Positions 35,052 through 44,480 of a DNA stretch of 64,000 bases are shown piece after piece. How positions within the stretch are numbered: position 1 is the stretch's first letter; each line of letters begins with the position of its first letter. The position numbers and the translations under genes were made by a program. The notes under the pieces are model-generated. The model did no database searches and was not told the origin of the DNA. It saw nothing but the letters and a program-made list of their open reading frames with translations. This DNA is from an uncultured Clostridia bacterium (GTDB taxonomy: Bacteria > Bacillota > Clostridia > TANB77 > CAG-508): assembly GCA_944392175.1 (NCBI GenBank), contig CALXVT010000003.1, positions 33,699 to 97,698 on the forward strand, written 5' to 3'.

Positions 35052-37880
35052 TTATTCTTCTAAATATTTCTTTAAAAATTTACCTGTATAAGATTTATCA
35101 TTTTTACATATTTGTTCTGGTGTACCAACGGCAACAACTTCTCCTCCACCATCTCCACCTTCTGGTCCTAAATCAATAATATAATCTGCTGTTTTGATTA
35201 AATCCAAATTATGTTCTATAACTATAATTGTATTTCCTGTATCTACTAATCTTTGTAAAATATCTACTAATCTATGAACATCTGCAATATGAAGACCAGT
35301 TGTAGGTTCATCTAATATATATAAAGTTTTTCCCGTAGCTCTTTTAGAAAGTTCTGTTGCAAGTTTAACTCTTTGTGCTTCACCACCAGATAATGTTGTA
35401 GAAGGTTGTCCTAATTTAATATATCCAAGACCTACATCATATAATGTTTGTATTTTTTGTTTGATTCTTGGAATATTACTAAAGAAGTCGAGCGCTTCTT
35501 CTACAGTCATATCCAAAACATCTGCAATTGTTTTACCTTTATACTTTACCTCTAAGGTCTCATGATTATATCTTTTTCCTTTACATACTTCGCATGTCAC
35601 ATAAATATCTGGTAAAAAATGCATCTCTATTTTTATTAAACCATCACCATTACAAGCCTCGCATCTTCCACCTTGTACATTAAAACTAAATCTTCCCTTT
35701 TGATATCCACGTAATTTAGCTTCATTAGTATTAGCAAAAATTTCTCTTATTGTATCAAACACTCCTGTATATGTTGCAGGATTTGATCTAGGAGTTCTAC
35801 CAATTGGTGATTGATCTATATTTATTATTTTATCAATATTTTTTAATCCCAAAACTTCTTTACATTTTCCTGGTTTTTCATTTGAACCATTTAATTCTTT
35901 TGCAATAGTTTTATATAAAATCTCATTTACTAATGTACTTTTACCAGATCCAGAAACACCAGTTACACAATTAAATACACCAAGTGGAAATTTTACACTA
36001 ATATTTTTTAAATTATGTTCTGTAGCACCTTTTACTTCTATTGCTCTTCCTTTTATAGTTTTTCTTCTTTTCTTTGGTACTGGAATCTTTTTTCTTCCAC
36101 TTAAATATTGTCCAGTAATAGAATTCTCTACTTTTTTAACTTCTTCCGCAGTTCCTTGTGCCATAACATTTCCACCGTGCACACCTGCTCCTGGTCCTAT
36201 ATCTATAATTTGGTCTGCAGCATACATTGTATCTTCATCATGCTCAACTACTAATAAAGTATTTCCTAAATCTCTTAATTTTTTTAAAGTAGCAAGTAAT
36301 TTATCATTATCTCTTTGATGTAATCCAATACTTGGTTCATCTAATATATATAATACTCCTGTTAATCCAGAACCAATTTGAGTTGCTAAACGTATACGTT
36401 GTGATTCTCCTCCAGATAATGTTCCTGCAGATCTTGATAATGTAAGATATTCTAATCCAACATCAATTAAAAAGCTTAGTCTTTTATCTATTTCTTTAAA
36501 TATTTGTTCACCTATTAATTTTTCTTGATTTGTTAGTGTTAAAGAATTTAAATAATCTTTAATTTTATTAATAGGCATATCTGTTAATTCATTTATGTTC
36601 TTATCTCCTACTTTTATTGAAAGAATTTCTTTTCTAAGTCTTGCACCATGGCAAGCATGACATTCGCTTTCACTCATATACATTTCATAAAATTCTCTCA
36701 TTCCTTGTGATTTTGTTTCATTATGTCTTCTTTCAAGTGTTGGAATTACACCTTCAAAAGGAGCACTGAATTTTCTTATTCCAAATGGAGATTCATGTTC
36801 AAAATCAATGCATTCATCACCGGTACCATATAGAATTTTATCTAGAAAATCTCTAGGTAATTTTTTTATTGGTACTTTAATATCTACACCATAATGCTTT
36901 CCTATAGCTTCAAAATACATTTTAGCCATAGTTTCACCTTTTTTCATTGTGCTAGAGCCAAAAGCCTTAACTCCATCATATAATGTTTTATTTTTGTCTG
37001 GTATAATTAAATCTTCATCCATTTTCATTAAATAACCAATACCAGTACATTCTGGACAAGCACCTTGAGGATTATTAAAAGAAAACATTCTAGGTGTAAG
37101 TTCTGGGAAACTAAAACCACAATCAGGACATGCATAATTTTGACTATACAAAGTTTCTCCTTTTCCAGGAACATCTATAGTAACAATATTATTTGCATGT
37201 TTTAATGCTATTTCAACAGATTCTGTTAATCTACTTCTTATTTCTGGTTTTACTACTAATCTGTCCACTATTAAATCTATGTTGTGCTTCTTTTTTCTAT
37301 CTATTTGCAAATCGTCAGAAAGTTCTACAACTTCTCCATCAATTTTTGCTCTTACAAAACCTTCTTTTAATAAATCTTGTATTAATTTTGTATATTCACC
37401 TTTTCTTGCTCTTACTACAGGTGCTAATACTTGTATTCTTGTACCTTCTTCTAATTTCATTATATTATCTACAATCTGGTCTATTGTTTGTTTTTCTATT
37501 TTTTTACCGCAAATTGGGCAATAAGGAACACCTATTCTTGCATATAATAAACGAATATAGTCATAGATTTCAGTAACAGTTCCAACTGTTGATCTAGGAT
37601 TTTTAGAAGTAGTTTTTTGATCTATAGATATAGCTGGTGAAAGACCTTCTATAGATTCTACATCTGGTTTTTCCATCAAGCCTAAAAATTGCCTTGCATA
37701 TGATGATAAACTCTCTACATATCTTCTTTGTCCTTCTGCATATAATGTATCAAAAGCTAATGATGATTTACCTGAACCAGAAAGTCCGGTTATTACAACC
37801 ATTTTATCTCTTGGTATTTCTAAATTTATATTTTTTAAATTATGTTCTTTTGCTCCCTTGATTATTATTTTATCATTCAT
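35052..37880 (-). CDS. uvrA: Excinuclease ABC subunit A
   Basis: 942 residues. Two ABC ATPase modules: Walker [15 protein letters not shown] and [14 protein letters not shown], signatures [12 protein letters not shown] and [12 protein letters not shown], and cysteine-based zinc sites ([26 protein letters not shown]). With UvrB it scans DNA for bulky lesions. ATG follows CAGGGGGCAATT. The partner gene uvrB lies at 40104-42059, separated by an islet and an unknown 400-residue gene, whereas the two are often adjacent in Firmicutes; the islet may have been inserted here. Confidence 0.98.
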   Translation of the reverse strand: MNDKIIIKGAKEHNLKNINLEIPRDKMVVITGLSGSGKSSLAFDTLYAEGQRRYVESLSSYARQFLGLMEKPDVESIEGLSPAISIDQKTTSKNPRSTVGTVTEIYDYIRLLYARIGVPYCPICGKKIEKQTIDQIVDNIMKLEEGTRIQVLAPVVRARKGEYTKLIQDLLKEGFVRAKIDGEVVELSDDLQIDRKKKHNIDLIVDRLVVKPEIRSRLTESVEIALKHANNIVTIDVPGKGETLYSQNYACPDCGFSFPELTPRMFSFNNPQGACPECTGIGYLMKMDEDLIIPDKNKTLYDGVKAFGSSTMKKGETMAKMYFEAIGKHYGVDIKVPIKKLPRDFLDKILYGTGDECIDFEHESPFGIRKFSAPFEGVIPTLERRHNETKSQGMREFYEMYMSESECHACHGARLRKEILSIKVGDKNINELTDMPINKIKDYLNSLTLTNQEKLIGEQIFKEIDKRLSFLIDVGLEYLTLSRSAGTLSGGESQRIRLATQIGSGLTGVLYILDEPSIGLHQRDNDKLLATLKKLRDLGNTLLVVEHDEDTMYAADQIIDIGPGAGVHGGNVMAQGTAEEVKKVENSITGQYLSGRKKIPVPKKRRKTIKGRAIEVKGATEHNLKNISVKFPLGVFNCVTGVSGSGKSTLVNEILYKTIAKELNGSNEKPGKCKEVLGLKNIDKIINIDQSPIGRTPRSNPATYTGVFDTIREIFANTNEAKLRGYQKGRFSFNVQGGRCEACNGDGLIKIEMHFLPDIYVTCEVCKGKRYNHETLEVKYKGKTIADVLDMTVEEALDFFSNIPRIKQKIQTLYDVGLGYIKLGQPSTTLSGGEAQRVKLATELSKRATGKTLYILDEPTTGLHIADVHRLVDILQRLVDTGNTIIVIEHNLDLIKTADYIIDLGPEGGDGGGEVVAVGTPEQICKNDKSYTGKFLKKYLEE

Positions 37881-38046
37881 AATTGCCCCCTGATCTATTT
37901 GTGTTTTTAATATATATTTACATTTTTAATTGCTTTTATTCACTATAAAATACGCTTTGCTCATTATATTATACTTTTAAAAATAAAACAATAGTTTGGT
38001 AAAACTTTTTATCCTGGATTAGTCTTTATGTTTAAAAGATTATAAA

Positions 38047-38160
38047 AAATAAGAAAGGCATTTCGCAGGGCTACTCTCTGAAGCAACGGCGAAATACATG
38101 TCACTCGCTTTGCTCGGACGGTTCAATGTAGCCTAACCTTGTTGTATACGTAAAAATCTG
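38047..38160 (-). repeat. 114-bp dispersed repeat, copy B (inverted relative to copy A)
   Basis: Reverse complement of 22660-22773 with one mismatch over about 114 bases. It continues on the right into a hairpin TATACGTAAAAATC/GATTTTTCCTATA (to about 38180), similar to the hairpin at 17096-17133 but absent from copy A. It lies 3' of the 119-residue islet gene. Confidence 0.92.
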
Positions 38161-38175
38161 GCGATTTTTCCTATA

Positions 38176-38210
38176 CAATAAAAAGAAAAGAAGACTAGAA
38201 TCTAGTCTTC
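38176..38210 (-). terminator. Terminator overlapping the end of the 119-residue gene
   Basis: Stem GAAGACTAGA/TCTAGTCTTC (38190-38210) contains the last codons and stop of the gene, followed on the minus strand by TTTTCTTTTT. Confidence 0.8.
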
Positions 38211-38561
38211 GTCGTCGCAAAGAAGTGAGAGCCAGCCAGCTTCTGACTTTTTAAGATAGCAAATGCGTCCACCTCTGAAAACATGTAATTCCATGAGCCA
38301 CTGATTATAAATATATTTTTTCAGAAAGCTCACTTCACTTCCTTTCAGCTTCTTTGGAGAAATAAAGAAAAAGCCTTTAGGAATAAAACTTTTTTCAGGT
38401 TTTCCCTCTGCATCAATATACTGATACTCAATTCGGCACTCAATTTTTCTCGCTACCAAATTTACAGCTTCATTGTGCATGTAATCGAGGTTTAACTTCA
38501 GTTCATCAAAATCAGAAATCCGCATTGCCTCTTTAAACTCTTCAAAACTGAACTTATACAT
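38202..38561 (-). CDS. Hypothetical islet protein, 119 aa
   Basis: Starts at ATG after AAAGGAGGAAGAACT. It is soluble and mixed alpha/beta, with wording FSFEEFKEAMRISDFDEL at the N terminus, IPKGFFFISPKKLKG in the middle, and FRGGRICYLKKSEAGWL near the acidic end LLCDDED. Family not recognised. It has a CGG codon (ATG CGG ATT), higher GC than the neighbours, its own promoter, a leader hairpin TGGC-AAA-GCCA and repeat copies on both sides, marking it as foreign. Confidence 0.72.
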   Translation of the reverse strand: MYKFSFEEFKEAMRISDFDELKLNLDYMHNEAVNLVARKIECRIEYQYIDAEGKPEKSFIPKGFFFISPKKLKGSEVSFLKKYIYNQWLMELHVFRGGRICYLKKSEAGWLSLLCDDED

Positions 38562-38677
38562 AGTTCTTCCTCCTTTACGGTACTCATCATCGTTTTTTAA
38601 TTATCAATTTCCTGCTAGTTTACTTAAGTGTACTCTTAATAAAACGATAACTTTCCACAATGGCTTTGCCATATTTT

Positions 38678-38706
38678 AATTATAACACATTCAATATTTT
38701 ACTGCA
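38678..38706 (-). promoter_or_regulatory. Promoter of the 119-residue islet gene
   Basis: TTGCAG (38701-38706), 17-base spacer, TATAAT (38678-38683). TTTACATAAT stands just upstream of the -35, as in the 48.7 kb islet promoter. Confidence 0.75.
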
Positions 38707-38734
38707 AATTATGTAAATTTATCATGTAGTAGTG

Positions 38735-38815
38735 AGATTCAGTGAAATCCTTCCTATACAATAACATGTGCAGATACACGGATATATGTAACTTAACCTT
38801 ATTATATACGTAAAA
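38735..38815 (-). repeat. Decayed copy of the dispersed repeat
   Basis: On the minus strand TTTTTACGTATATAATAAGGTTAAGTTACAT parallels TTTTTACGTATACAACAAGGTTAGGCTACAT of copies A and B (given here in parts: TTTTTACGTATA then AAGGTTA then TACAT), but the GC-rich centre is missing and the hairpin half TTGTATAGGAA survives at about 38750. Confidence 0.6.
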
Positions 38816-38837
38816 AAAGTACCTAAATAGGTACTTT
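38816..38837 (-). terminator. Terminator of the 400-residue gene
   Basis: Stem AAAGTACCTA/TAGGTACTTT touching the stop codon, followed on the minus strand by TTTTTTTACG. Confidence 0.8.
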
Positions 38838-40039
38838 TATTCTCTTGAATCATTATCGTCTGTTGATTGTCCAATTCCCGTCTTTGTAGTTTCTTTTTCT
38901 TTCTCTAAAGATTCTAAAAATCTTTTTGAAACTTCGCTAGCTAAAAGAATCTCATATTTTCCTTCTTCTACTCTCCTTAGATATCCAACATGATTTTTAG
39001 CTATTCCTTTTTCTTCGTCATATCTTGCTATATTATTTGATGACATCATTCTTCTAAAATACATTGTTAAATTTTCATTTTTGTTATATACCAAATCATT
39101 CATATCTTCTTCAGATAATTCAAATGCAATTTTTCTTTTAGAATCTAATTGTTCGACATCTCCAACTTTCGTTTTTTTTCTGTACACCGCTGTATAAATA
39201 GTGCTAGTACTATTATTTGCATTATGTACAACATTTTTTACTGGAGTTACTTCTTCTAATTTAATTATGTCCCCATTTTCTGGATCTGTTAAATATATTG
39301 AATCATCTTTAGCGACTACTCTATTGTCTTCTTTTCTACGTTCTCTTACCTCATAAATATTTTCTTTAGGTTCTTCTTGTCCATTTGTTTCTATCTTATC
39401 TGTTCTTTCCTTCTTTTTTGTTTTTATATTTAATGATTTCTGCAATGCTGGTGTATATTTTTCTTTAGCGACTTGTTGTGCGGATTTAGTTGCATCCGCC
39501 ACTGTAAAAGCCATTTTCATTTCAGGAGTTATTAATAATTTTAGGTTTCCTACTGCTGTAACTTCTTCTTGATTCAATTTATCCATATCTATATTTCCTG
39601 ATTTAATTAGCACATATGGTCCATCAGAATATATAAATTCTTCCAAAGAAACATTAACTGGAATTTCAAAACAAATTTTATAAGTTTCTCCTTCTACTGA
39701 TTCTTCTTCTTGTGATAAATCTGCACGGATTAATTTTGTCATACCTGATGTTGGATCTTTTAAAAGTCTATCTTCTCTAATATTCTTAAACAAAAATGTA
39801 TCCATTCCATTTGTACTAACATCAACTGAAAATACTTCTTTTCCACTTCTTTCATCTACACCTTGCCTGATATCAGAATATCTGGTACTTCCTGTTTGTG
39901 AATAATTTACATCTAATTTTTCTTCATCTTTATCTCTTCTAAAAAGATTTACGAATTTCCAAAAAATACTTTTTTTATTTTCATATGGAATTAAATCTAA
40001 TCTATCTTTTCCTTCTTCTTTTCTTTTGTCACCAAACAT
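38837..40039 (-). CDS. Hypothetical protein, 400 aa
   Basis: A soluble, highly charged native protein I do not recognise. The N-terminal 50 residues are Lys/Asp/Glu-rich with an aromatic patch (FWKFVNLFRRDKDEE). The middle contains beta-type stretches (YKICFEIPVNVSLEEFIY; NLKLLITPEMKMAFTV). The last third repeats a similar theme (KIAFELSEEDMNDLVY, YEILLASEVSKRFLESL). The two copies of an F-E-[IL]-x-x-[VE] plus helix pattern hint at an internal duplication. There is no signal peptide. ATG follows CAAGGAGATATATATT. It stands between uvrA and uvrB. Confidence 0.75.
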   Translation of the reverse strand: MFGDKRKEEGKDRLDLIPYENKKSIFWKFVNLFRRDKDEEKLDVNYSQTGSTRYSDIRQGVDERSGKEVFSVDVSTNGMDTFLFKNIREDRLLKDPTSGMTKLIRADLSQEEESVEGETYKICFEIPVNVSLEEFIYSDGPYVLIKSGNIDMDKLNQEEVTAVGNLKLLITPEMKMAFTVADATKSAQQVAKEKYTPALQKSLNIKTKKKERTDKIETNGQEEPKENIYEVRERRKEDNRVVAKDDSIYLTDPENGDIIKLEEVTPVKNVVHNANNSTSTIYTAVYRKKTKVGDVEQLDSKRKIAFELSEEDMNDLVYNKNENLTMYFRRMMSSNNIARYDEEKGIAKNHVGYLRRVEEGKYEILLASEVSKRFLESLEKEKETTKTGIGQSTDDNDSRE

Positions 40040-40103
40040 AATATATATCTCCTTGTATTACATCTAATGTAATTTTATATATAATATTTTTAAATGTCAA
40101 TAT

Positions 40104-42059
40104 TTACAATAAATCTTGCAATTCTTTTATTTTATCCCTTAATTCCGCGGCTTTTTCAAACTCCATCTTAGAAGCACATTTAAGCATTTCGTCAGTTAAT
40201 TTAGTAATTACCTCTTCTATATTTTCATCTTTCTTTATGTCATACTCTGCTGAAACATCTTCTAATACAGTTGCTCTAATTGTATCTCTTACAGATTTAT
40301 TTATAGTTTTTGGAGTTATTCCATGTTCTTCATTATATTTCATTTGAATCTCACGTCTTCTATTTGTTTCGCTAATCGCTTTTTCCATAGATTCAGTTAA
40401 TTCATCTGCATACATTATAACTTTGCCATTTGTATTTCTTGCAGCACGCCCAATTGTTTGAATCAATGATCTTTCTGAACGCAAGAATCCTTCTTTATCC
40501 GCATCTAAAATTGCCACTAATGAAACTTCCGGAATATCTAGCCCCTCTCTTAATAAGTTAATTCCAACTAATACATCAAATTCTCCCAAACGTAAATTTC
40601 TTATAATTTCCATTCTCTCTAATGCTTTGATATCTGAATGCATATAATTTACTTTTATATCTACATTTTTTAGATAGTCTGTTAAATCCTCTGCCATTTT
40701 CTTTGTTAATGTTGTAACTAAAACTCTTTCGTTTCTTTCTGTCCTTTCTCTTATTTGTTCAATCAAATCATCAATTTGATTTTCTATTGGTTTTACTTCT
40801 ATTTTTGGATCTAAAAGTCCTGTAGGTCTTATAATTTGCTCAACAACATTTTCCTTACTATGCTCTTTTTCGTATTCTGCAGGTGTTGCACTTACAAATA
40901 TAACTTGATTTATTCTTTCCTCAAATTCTTTAAAAGTTAATGGTCTATTATCATATGCTGAAGGTAATCTGAATCCATAATTTACTAACGAATCTTTTCT
41001 TGCTCTATCCCCATTATACATAGCTCTTACTTGTGGAATTGTAGCATGTGATTCATCAATTAATAATAAGAAATCTTTTGGAAAATAATCAAATAATGTA
41101 AATGGAGGACTTCCCGGTTCTCTACCACTTATATGTCTAGAATAATTTTCAATTCCTTGACAAAATCCTGTTTCTTTCATCATTTCAATATCAAAATTTG
41201 TTCTTTCTTCAATCCTTTGTGCTTCTATTAATTTTCCTTGATCTTTAAAATATTTAATTCTTTCTTCTAATTCCTCTTCAATTGTTCCAATAGCTCTATC
41301 CATCTTTTCCTTTGTTGTTACATAGTGTGAATTTGGGAAAATCATTACATGATTTCTTGTTCCAATAGTTTTTCCAGTTAATGGATTTATCTCACAAATT
41401 CTTTCTATTTCATCTCCCCAAAATTCAACTCTAATTGCGCTTTCACTTTGGTCTGATGGATAAATTTCTGCAATATCACCTTTAGCTCTAAAAGTACCTC
41501 TTTTAAAATCGATTTCATTTCTTGTATATTGCATTTTTACTAGTTTTTTTAATATTTCATCTCTACTTTTTTGCATACCTGGTCTTAATGATACAATCAT
41601 ATTTTCATAGTCTATTGGATCTCCTAAACCATATATACAAGAAACAGATGACACTATAATTACATCTTTACTTTCAAATAAGCTTGCAGTCGCAGAATGA
41701 CGCAATTTATCTATTTCATCATTTATTGAAGCATCTTTTTCTATATATGTGTCTGAACTCGGAATATAACTTTCTGGTTGATAATAATCATAATATGAAA
41801 CAAAATATTCAACATGATTTTCTGGAAAGAATTCCTTAAACTCTGAATATAATTGACCTGCTAAGGTCTTATTATGAGCTAAAACAAGTGTAGGCTTTTG
41901 CACATTTTGAATTATATTGGCCATTGTAAAAGTCTTTCCTGATCCTGTAACACCTAATAAAGTTTGGAATTTTTTTCCTTGCTTTATTCCATTACTTAAA
42001 TATTCAATTGCATGTGGTTGATCACCAGTTGGTTTATATTCTGAATGTAATTTAAACAT
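40104..42059 (-). CDS. uvrB: Excinuclease ABC subunit B
   Basis: 651 residues from the ATG after GGGAGGAATT; an ATG four codons earlier lies in the ribosome site. Helicase motifs include [12 protein letters not shown], the Y-rich beta-hairpin [24 protein letters not shown] and QTIGRAARN, and a C-terminal UVR coiled coil ([17 protein letters not shown]) for UvrC. It verifies lesions delivered by UvrA. Confidence 0.98.
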   Translation of the reverse strand: MFKLHSEYKPTGDQPHAIEYLSNGIKQGKKFQTLLGVTGSGKTFTMANIIQNVQKPTLVLAHNKTLAGQLYSEFKEFFPENHVEYFVSYYDYYQPESYIPSSDTYIEKDASINDEIDKLRHSATASLFESKDVIIVSSVSCIYGLGDPIDYENMIVSLRPGMQKSRDEILKKLVKMQYTRNEIDFKRGTFRAKGDIAEIYPSDQSESAIRVEFWGDEIERICEINPLTGKTIGTRNHVMIFPNSHYVTTKEKMDRAIGTIEEELEERIKYFKDQGKLIEAQRIEERTNFDIEMMKETGFCQGIENYSRHISGREPGSPPFTLFDYFPKDFLLLIDESHATIPQVRAMYNGDRARKDSLVNYGFRLPSAYDNRPLTFKEFEERINQVIFVSATPAEYEKEHSKENVVEQIIRPTGLLDPKIEVKPIENQIDDLIEQIRERTERNERVLVTTLTKKMAEDLTDYLKNVDIKVNYMHSDIKALERMEIIRNLRLGEFDVLVGINLLREGLDIPEVSLVAILDADKEGFLRSERSLIQTIGRAARNTNGKVIMYADELTESMEKAISETNRRREIQMKYNEEHGITPKTINKSVRDTIRATVLEDVSAEYDIKKDENIEEVITKLTDEMLKCASKMEFEKAAELRDKIKELQDLL

Positions 42060-42071
42060 AATTCCTCCCAT

Positions 42072-42500
42072 TTATTTTTCCATACTATTAACAATATTCA
42101 CGTATTTAACTAGATTTATTCATATTTTCTTCACTGAAAATTATAGCATATGCAATATAAAATAACAAGATAAGCATATTATGATTACTATTCAATATTT
42201 CTATATCTAAATAATTTATCTATTTCATAAAATTACAATCTCTATACATTTTATGTAAATGATGATGTACTTTAATAGTAATCTAACAACCAGTATTCAC
42301 TGTAAGTTTTTCTTCATCATCCATTTTGGTACAGTTACTATAACTATGAAAGATAAATTGCCTTAATATGATGAGAATTTTCAATTAGATATGGTAAATA
42401 TGATCTATGGCGTGGCAATTTGCTTGGGAGCATTAGTATATCTTGTTTTTTTATTTTTTACACTCCCAAAAGGAAGGTAAAAATAATGCTTTTAGGTAGA
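42072..42500. other. Intergenic region with decayed islet remnant
   Basis: Left of uvrB. It contains TACATTTTATGTAAATGATG (about 42246-42265), a degraded form of the islet sigma-gene promoter, and a 29-codon open frame at 42391-42480 (MVNMIYGVAICLGALVYLVF, then FFTLPKGR), one hydrophobic helix and no good ribosome site, somewhat like the small KdpF peptide. I regard it as a relic rather than a working gene. Confidence 0.4.
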
Positions 42501-42543
42501 AAAAGAACCAGCGATGATTTATATCTAAATCGCTGGCTCTTTT
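42501..42543 (-). terminator. Terminator of the 182-residue islet gene
   Basis: Imperfect stem AAAGAACCAGCGAT/ATCGCTGGCTCTTT with T-rich flanks, downstream of the repeat and gene that follow. Confidence 0.75.
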
Positions 42544-42548
42544 AATTT

Positions 42549-42603
42549 AAACAATAGGAAAGTATAACTTCCCTATTGTTTAAAAGTCGCTTTGCTCCAA
42601 CAG
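42549..42603 (+). repeat. Second dispersed repeat, copy 1
   Basis: Hairpin AAACAATAGG/CCTATTGTTT (42549-42581), then AAAAGTCGCTTTGCTCCAA. An inverted diverged copy is at 47567-47616. Both lie immediately 3' of an islet gene. Confidence 0.75.
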
Positions 42604-42615
42604 TTGTATACAATT

Positions 42616-43164
42616 TTACTTTTTGTTATTAGCGTATTTGACAATATCCTGGTATAATAAACTTTCAACTTCTTCTAGAATTGAAAATCTTGTTTCATAA
42701 TTCCCATCTACCCATTTTTCTTCACTTATTTTATCATCATATTTATCAATAATCAGCCTTAAGCCTGAATATAAATATCCATAATCATGCCCAAGTAAAA
42801 AAATTCTTGCAGTAAATGTTTTTGGAAAATTGACTTTTTTATGTATTATTAAAAAAAATTCTTCCAAATTGGTATATTCCTTTTTATGAATTACATATAA
42901 TATTCGAATTACTCTCCTAAATGAAGCCAGTTTATTTTTGTCTTTTAACTGAAATATTAATTCAGCTGTTTTATAATACTCCAATTCATAATTAATCTCA
43001 TTATTATTTAATAAATTTTTAAAAGCATTACTTAAACAGGTATCAATATCTTTTTCATTTTTAAGTAATTCAAAAATCAAATCTGAAGCTGAAAATCCCT
43101 TACGTTTTAAATCGTCTAAATAAGCCTCAATTAATTTCCGACGTGAATTATCACTTTCTGACAT
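42616..43164 (-). CDS. Hypothetical islet protein, 182 aa
   Basis: Starts at ATG after AAGGAGGGTAATT. All-helical wording (RKLIEAYLDDLKRKGFSASDLIFELL, FRRVIRILYVIHKKEYTNLEEFF, LGHDYGYLYSGLRLIIDKY) without signal or membrane segments. Family not recognised. It carries a CGG codon (CGT CGG AAA), its own consensus promoter and terminator, and a dispersed repeat at its 3' end, like other islet cassettes. Confidence 0.72.
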   Translation of the reverse strand: MSESDNSRRKLIEAYLDDLKRKGFSASDLIFELLKNEKDIDTCLSNAFKNLLNNNEINYELEYYKTAELIFQLKDKNKLASFRRVIRILYVIHKKEYTNLEEFFLIIHKKVNFPKTFTARIFLLGHDYGYLYSGLRLIIDKYDDKISEEKWVDGNYETRFSILEEVESLLYQDIVKYANNKK

Positions 43165-43191
43165 AATTACCCTCCTTTTTTAATATTGGTC

Positions 43192-43220
43192 ATTATATAA
43201 TATTAATACACCACAGTCAA
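43192..43220 (-). promoter_or_regulatory. Promoter of the 182-residue islet gene
   Basis: TTGACT (43215-43220), 17-base spacer, TATAAT (43192-43197), 28 bases before the start codon. Confidence 0.82.
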
Positions 43221-43238
43221 ATAATTATATACTAATCA

Positions 43239-43733
43239 TTAACGTTCTAATTCATCATCATAAGATAATTTATTCCTTCCAAATCTATTTATAATTGTTT
43301 CAATATCTTTTGGTTGTAATCCTTCTCCAAAACTTTTTCCATTGCCATTTGATATTTTTATCAATTTTTTCATTAATACTTCATCATAAGAATCAAAGAT
43401 TTCATCATCTAATATAACATAATCTTCTGTATCAGGATGATTTTCTAACCATTGTTTTATTTCTTTACCTCTTTCATTACCTATATATGGCGTAGAATCT
43501 GTTTTTATACCAAATCTTAACAATAATTTCTTTAATTCTTCTCCTTTTCTTGTGTACCTCCATGATGAACTTAAAACGACTTTTGCTCCTGTTACTACTA
43601 AAGCTTTTTTTAATAATTTAATTTTTCTGATGTCTACGTCGTTTTCAATACCATCAATTTTTTTACCTCTAATTTTATCAAAATATTCATCCGAATTAAG
43701 TACTCCGTCTATATCTAAAAAAATAACTTTCAT
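43239..43733 (-). CDS. HAD-like hydrolase (Swiss-army-knife RNA repair HAD type)
   Basis: 164 residues. HAD motif I FLDIDGVLN at 4-12 with the two aspartates, motif II VLSSSWRYT (Ser), and motif III/IV VILDDEIFD. There is no large cap domain. The DIDGVLN plus SSSWR pairing and small size match the HAD domain found in RNA-repair proteins, which remove terminal phosphates; stand-alone versions are of uncertain role. ATG starts after an AAAGGGAG-type site. The next gene upstream ends 20 bases away on the same strand. Confidence 0.85.
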   Translation of the reverse strand: MKVIFLDIDGVLNSDEYFDKIRGKKIDGIENDVDIRKIKLLKKALVVTGAKVVLSSSWRYTRKGEELKKLLLRFGIKTDSTPYIGNERGKEIKQWLENHPDTEDYVILDDEIFDSYDEVLMKKLIKISNGNGKSFGEGLQPKDIETIINRFGRNKLSYDDELER

Positions 43734-43753
43734 AATACTCCCTTTATATTAAT

Positions 43754-44398
43754 TTATTTTTTTAAAATCTTTTTGACTTTATTTATTAAATTTTTAAAAA
43801 ATGATTCTTTTTCGTCTATCTTTATAATTTCTTGCTTTGCATTAAAATCTCTATTTTCTATAGAATTAATTAAATTAATTAATTCACATTTATTTGCATT
43901 TCTAATGTTTGCCTCTAATTTTTTCAAATCTAAGCTTGCTAATTTCTCTGCTAAGTTAAAAAAATCCTCTTCTTTAAATAACTCTGTTCTTCCTTCTGGT
44001 ACATCTAAAAATTTCTTTACTGGCTCTGGAATTTCTATACTTATCTTTTTTAAAATCGAAGCTGTAATCGAATCATAATCCTTATAATATTTTTTATGCC
44101 ATTCTTCTAGCCCAATTTCTTCTACAATTTTATCTATATCTATTAGATAATTATAAAATAAAGCATCTGTTATTAAATGTAAAAAATATGCTCTTTGATA
44201 ACTATCTGTTATATCATTTTCATTTAAATATTCTTTTAAATTTGGTTTAGCGGTTATTGGTCCATAATGTGCTTTTTGTTTTTCTTTTGCTAAATCTGGC
44301 GCTAAACTCCCCTTAACTATTTCATCTAAATTTTCTTCACTTTCATGCTTTTTATAATATTCTTGTCCTATATATAAGTGCATTAATAAATTTGCCAT
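43754..44398 (-). CDS. Zinc-dependent phospholipase C-like protein
   Basis: 214 residues from the ATG after AAGGAGGAAAATA; a much earlier possible start (44563) would overlap the next gene and lacks a site. MANLLMHLYIGQEYY, GSLAPDLA, KAHYG and RAYFLHLITDALFY supply the His and Asp ligands spaced as in the zinc-dependent phospholipase C / S1-P1-like family. No signal peptide is present, so cytoplasmic action is likely. A paralogue lies at 48738-49292. Natural substrate unknown. C terminus very basic (KKILKK). Confidence 0.75.
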   Translation of the reverse strand: MANLLMHLYIGQEYYKKHESEENLDEIVKGSLAPDLAKEKQKAHYGPITAKPNLKEYLNENDITDSYQRAYFLHLITDALFYNYLIDIDKIVEEIGLEEWHKKYYKDYDSITASILKKISIEIPEPVKKFLDVPEGRTELFKEEDFFNLAEKLASLDLKKLEANIRNANKCELINLINSIENRDFNAKQEIIKIDEKESFFKNLINKVKKILKK

Positions 44399-44480
44399 TA
44401 TTTTCCTCCTTAGTCTTTTGTATATTTTGTCTATATCATTCGTATGTATAACGTTAATTTTAATTATATCATATCTTATT

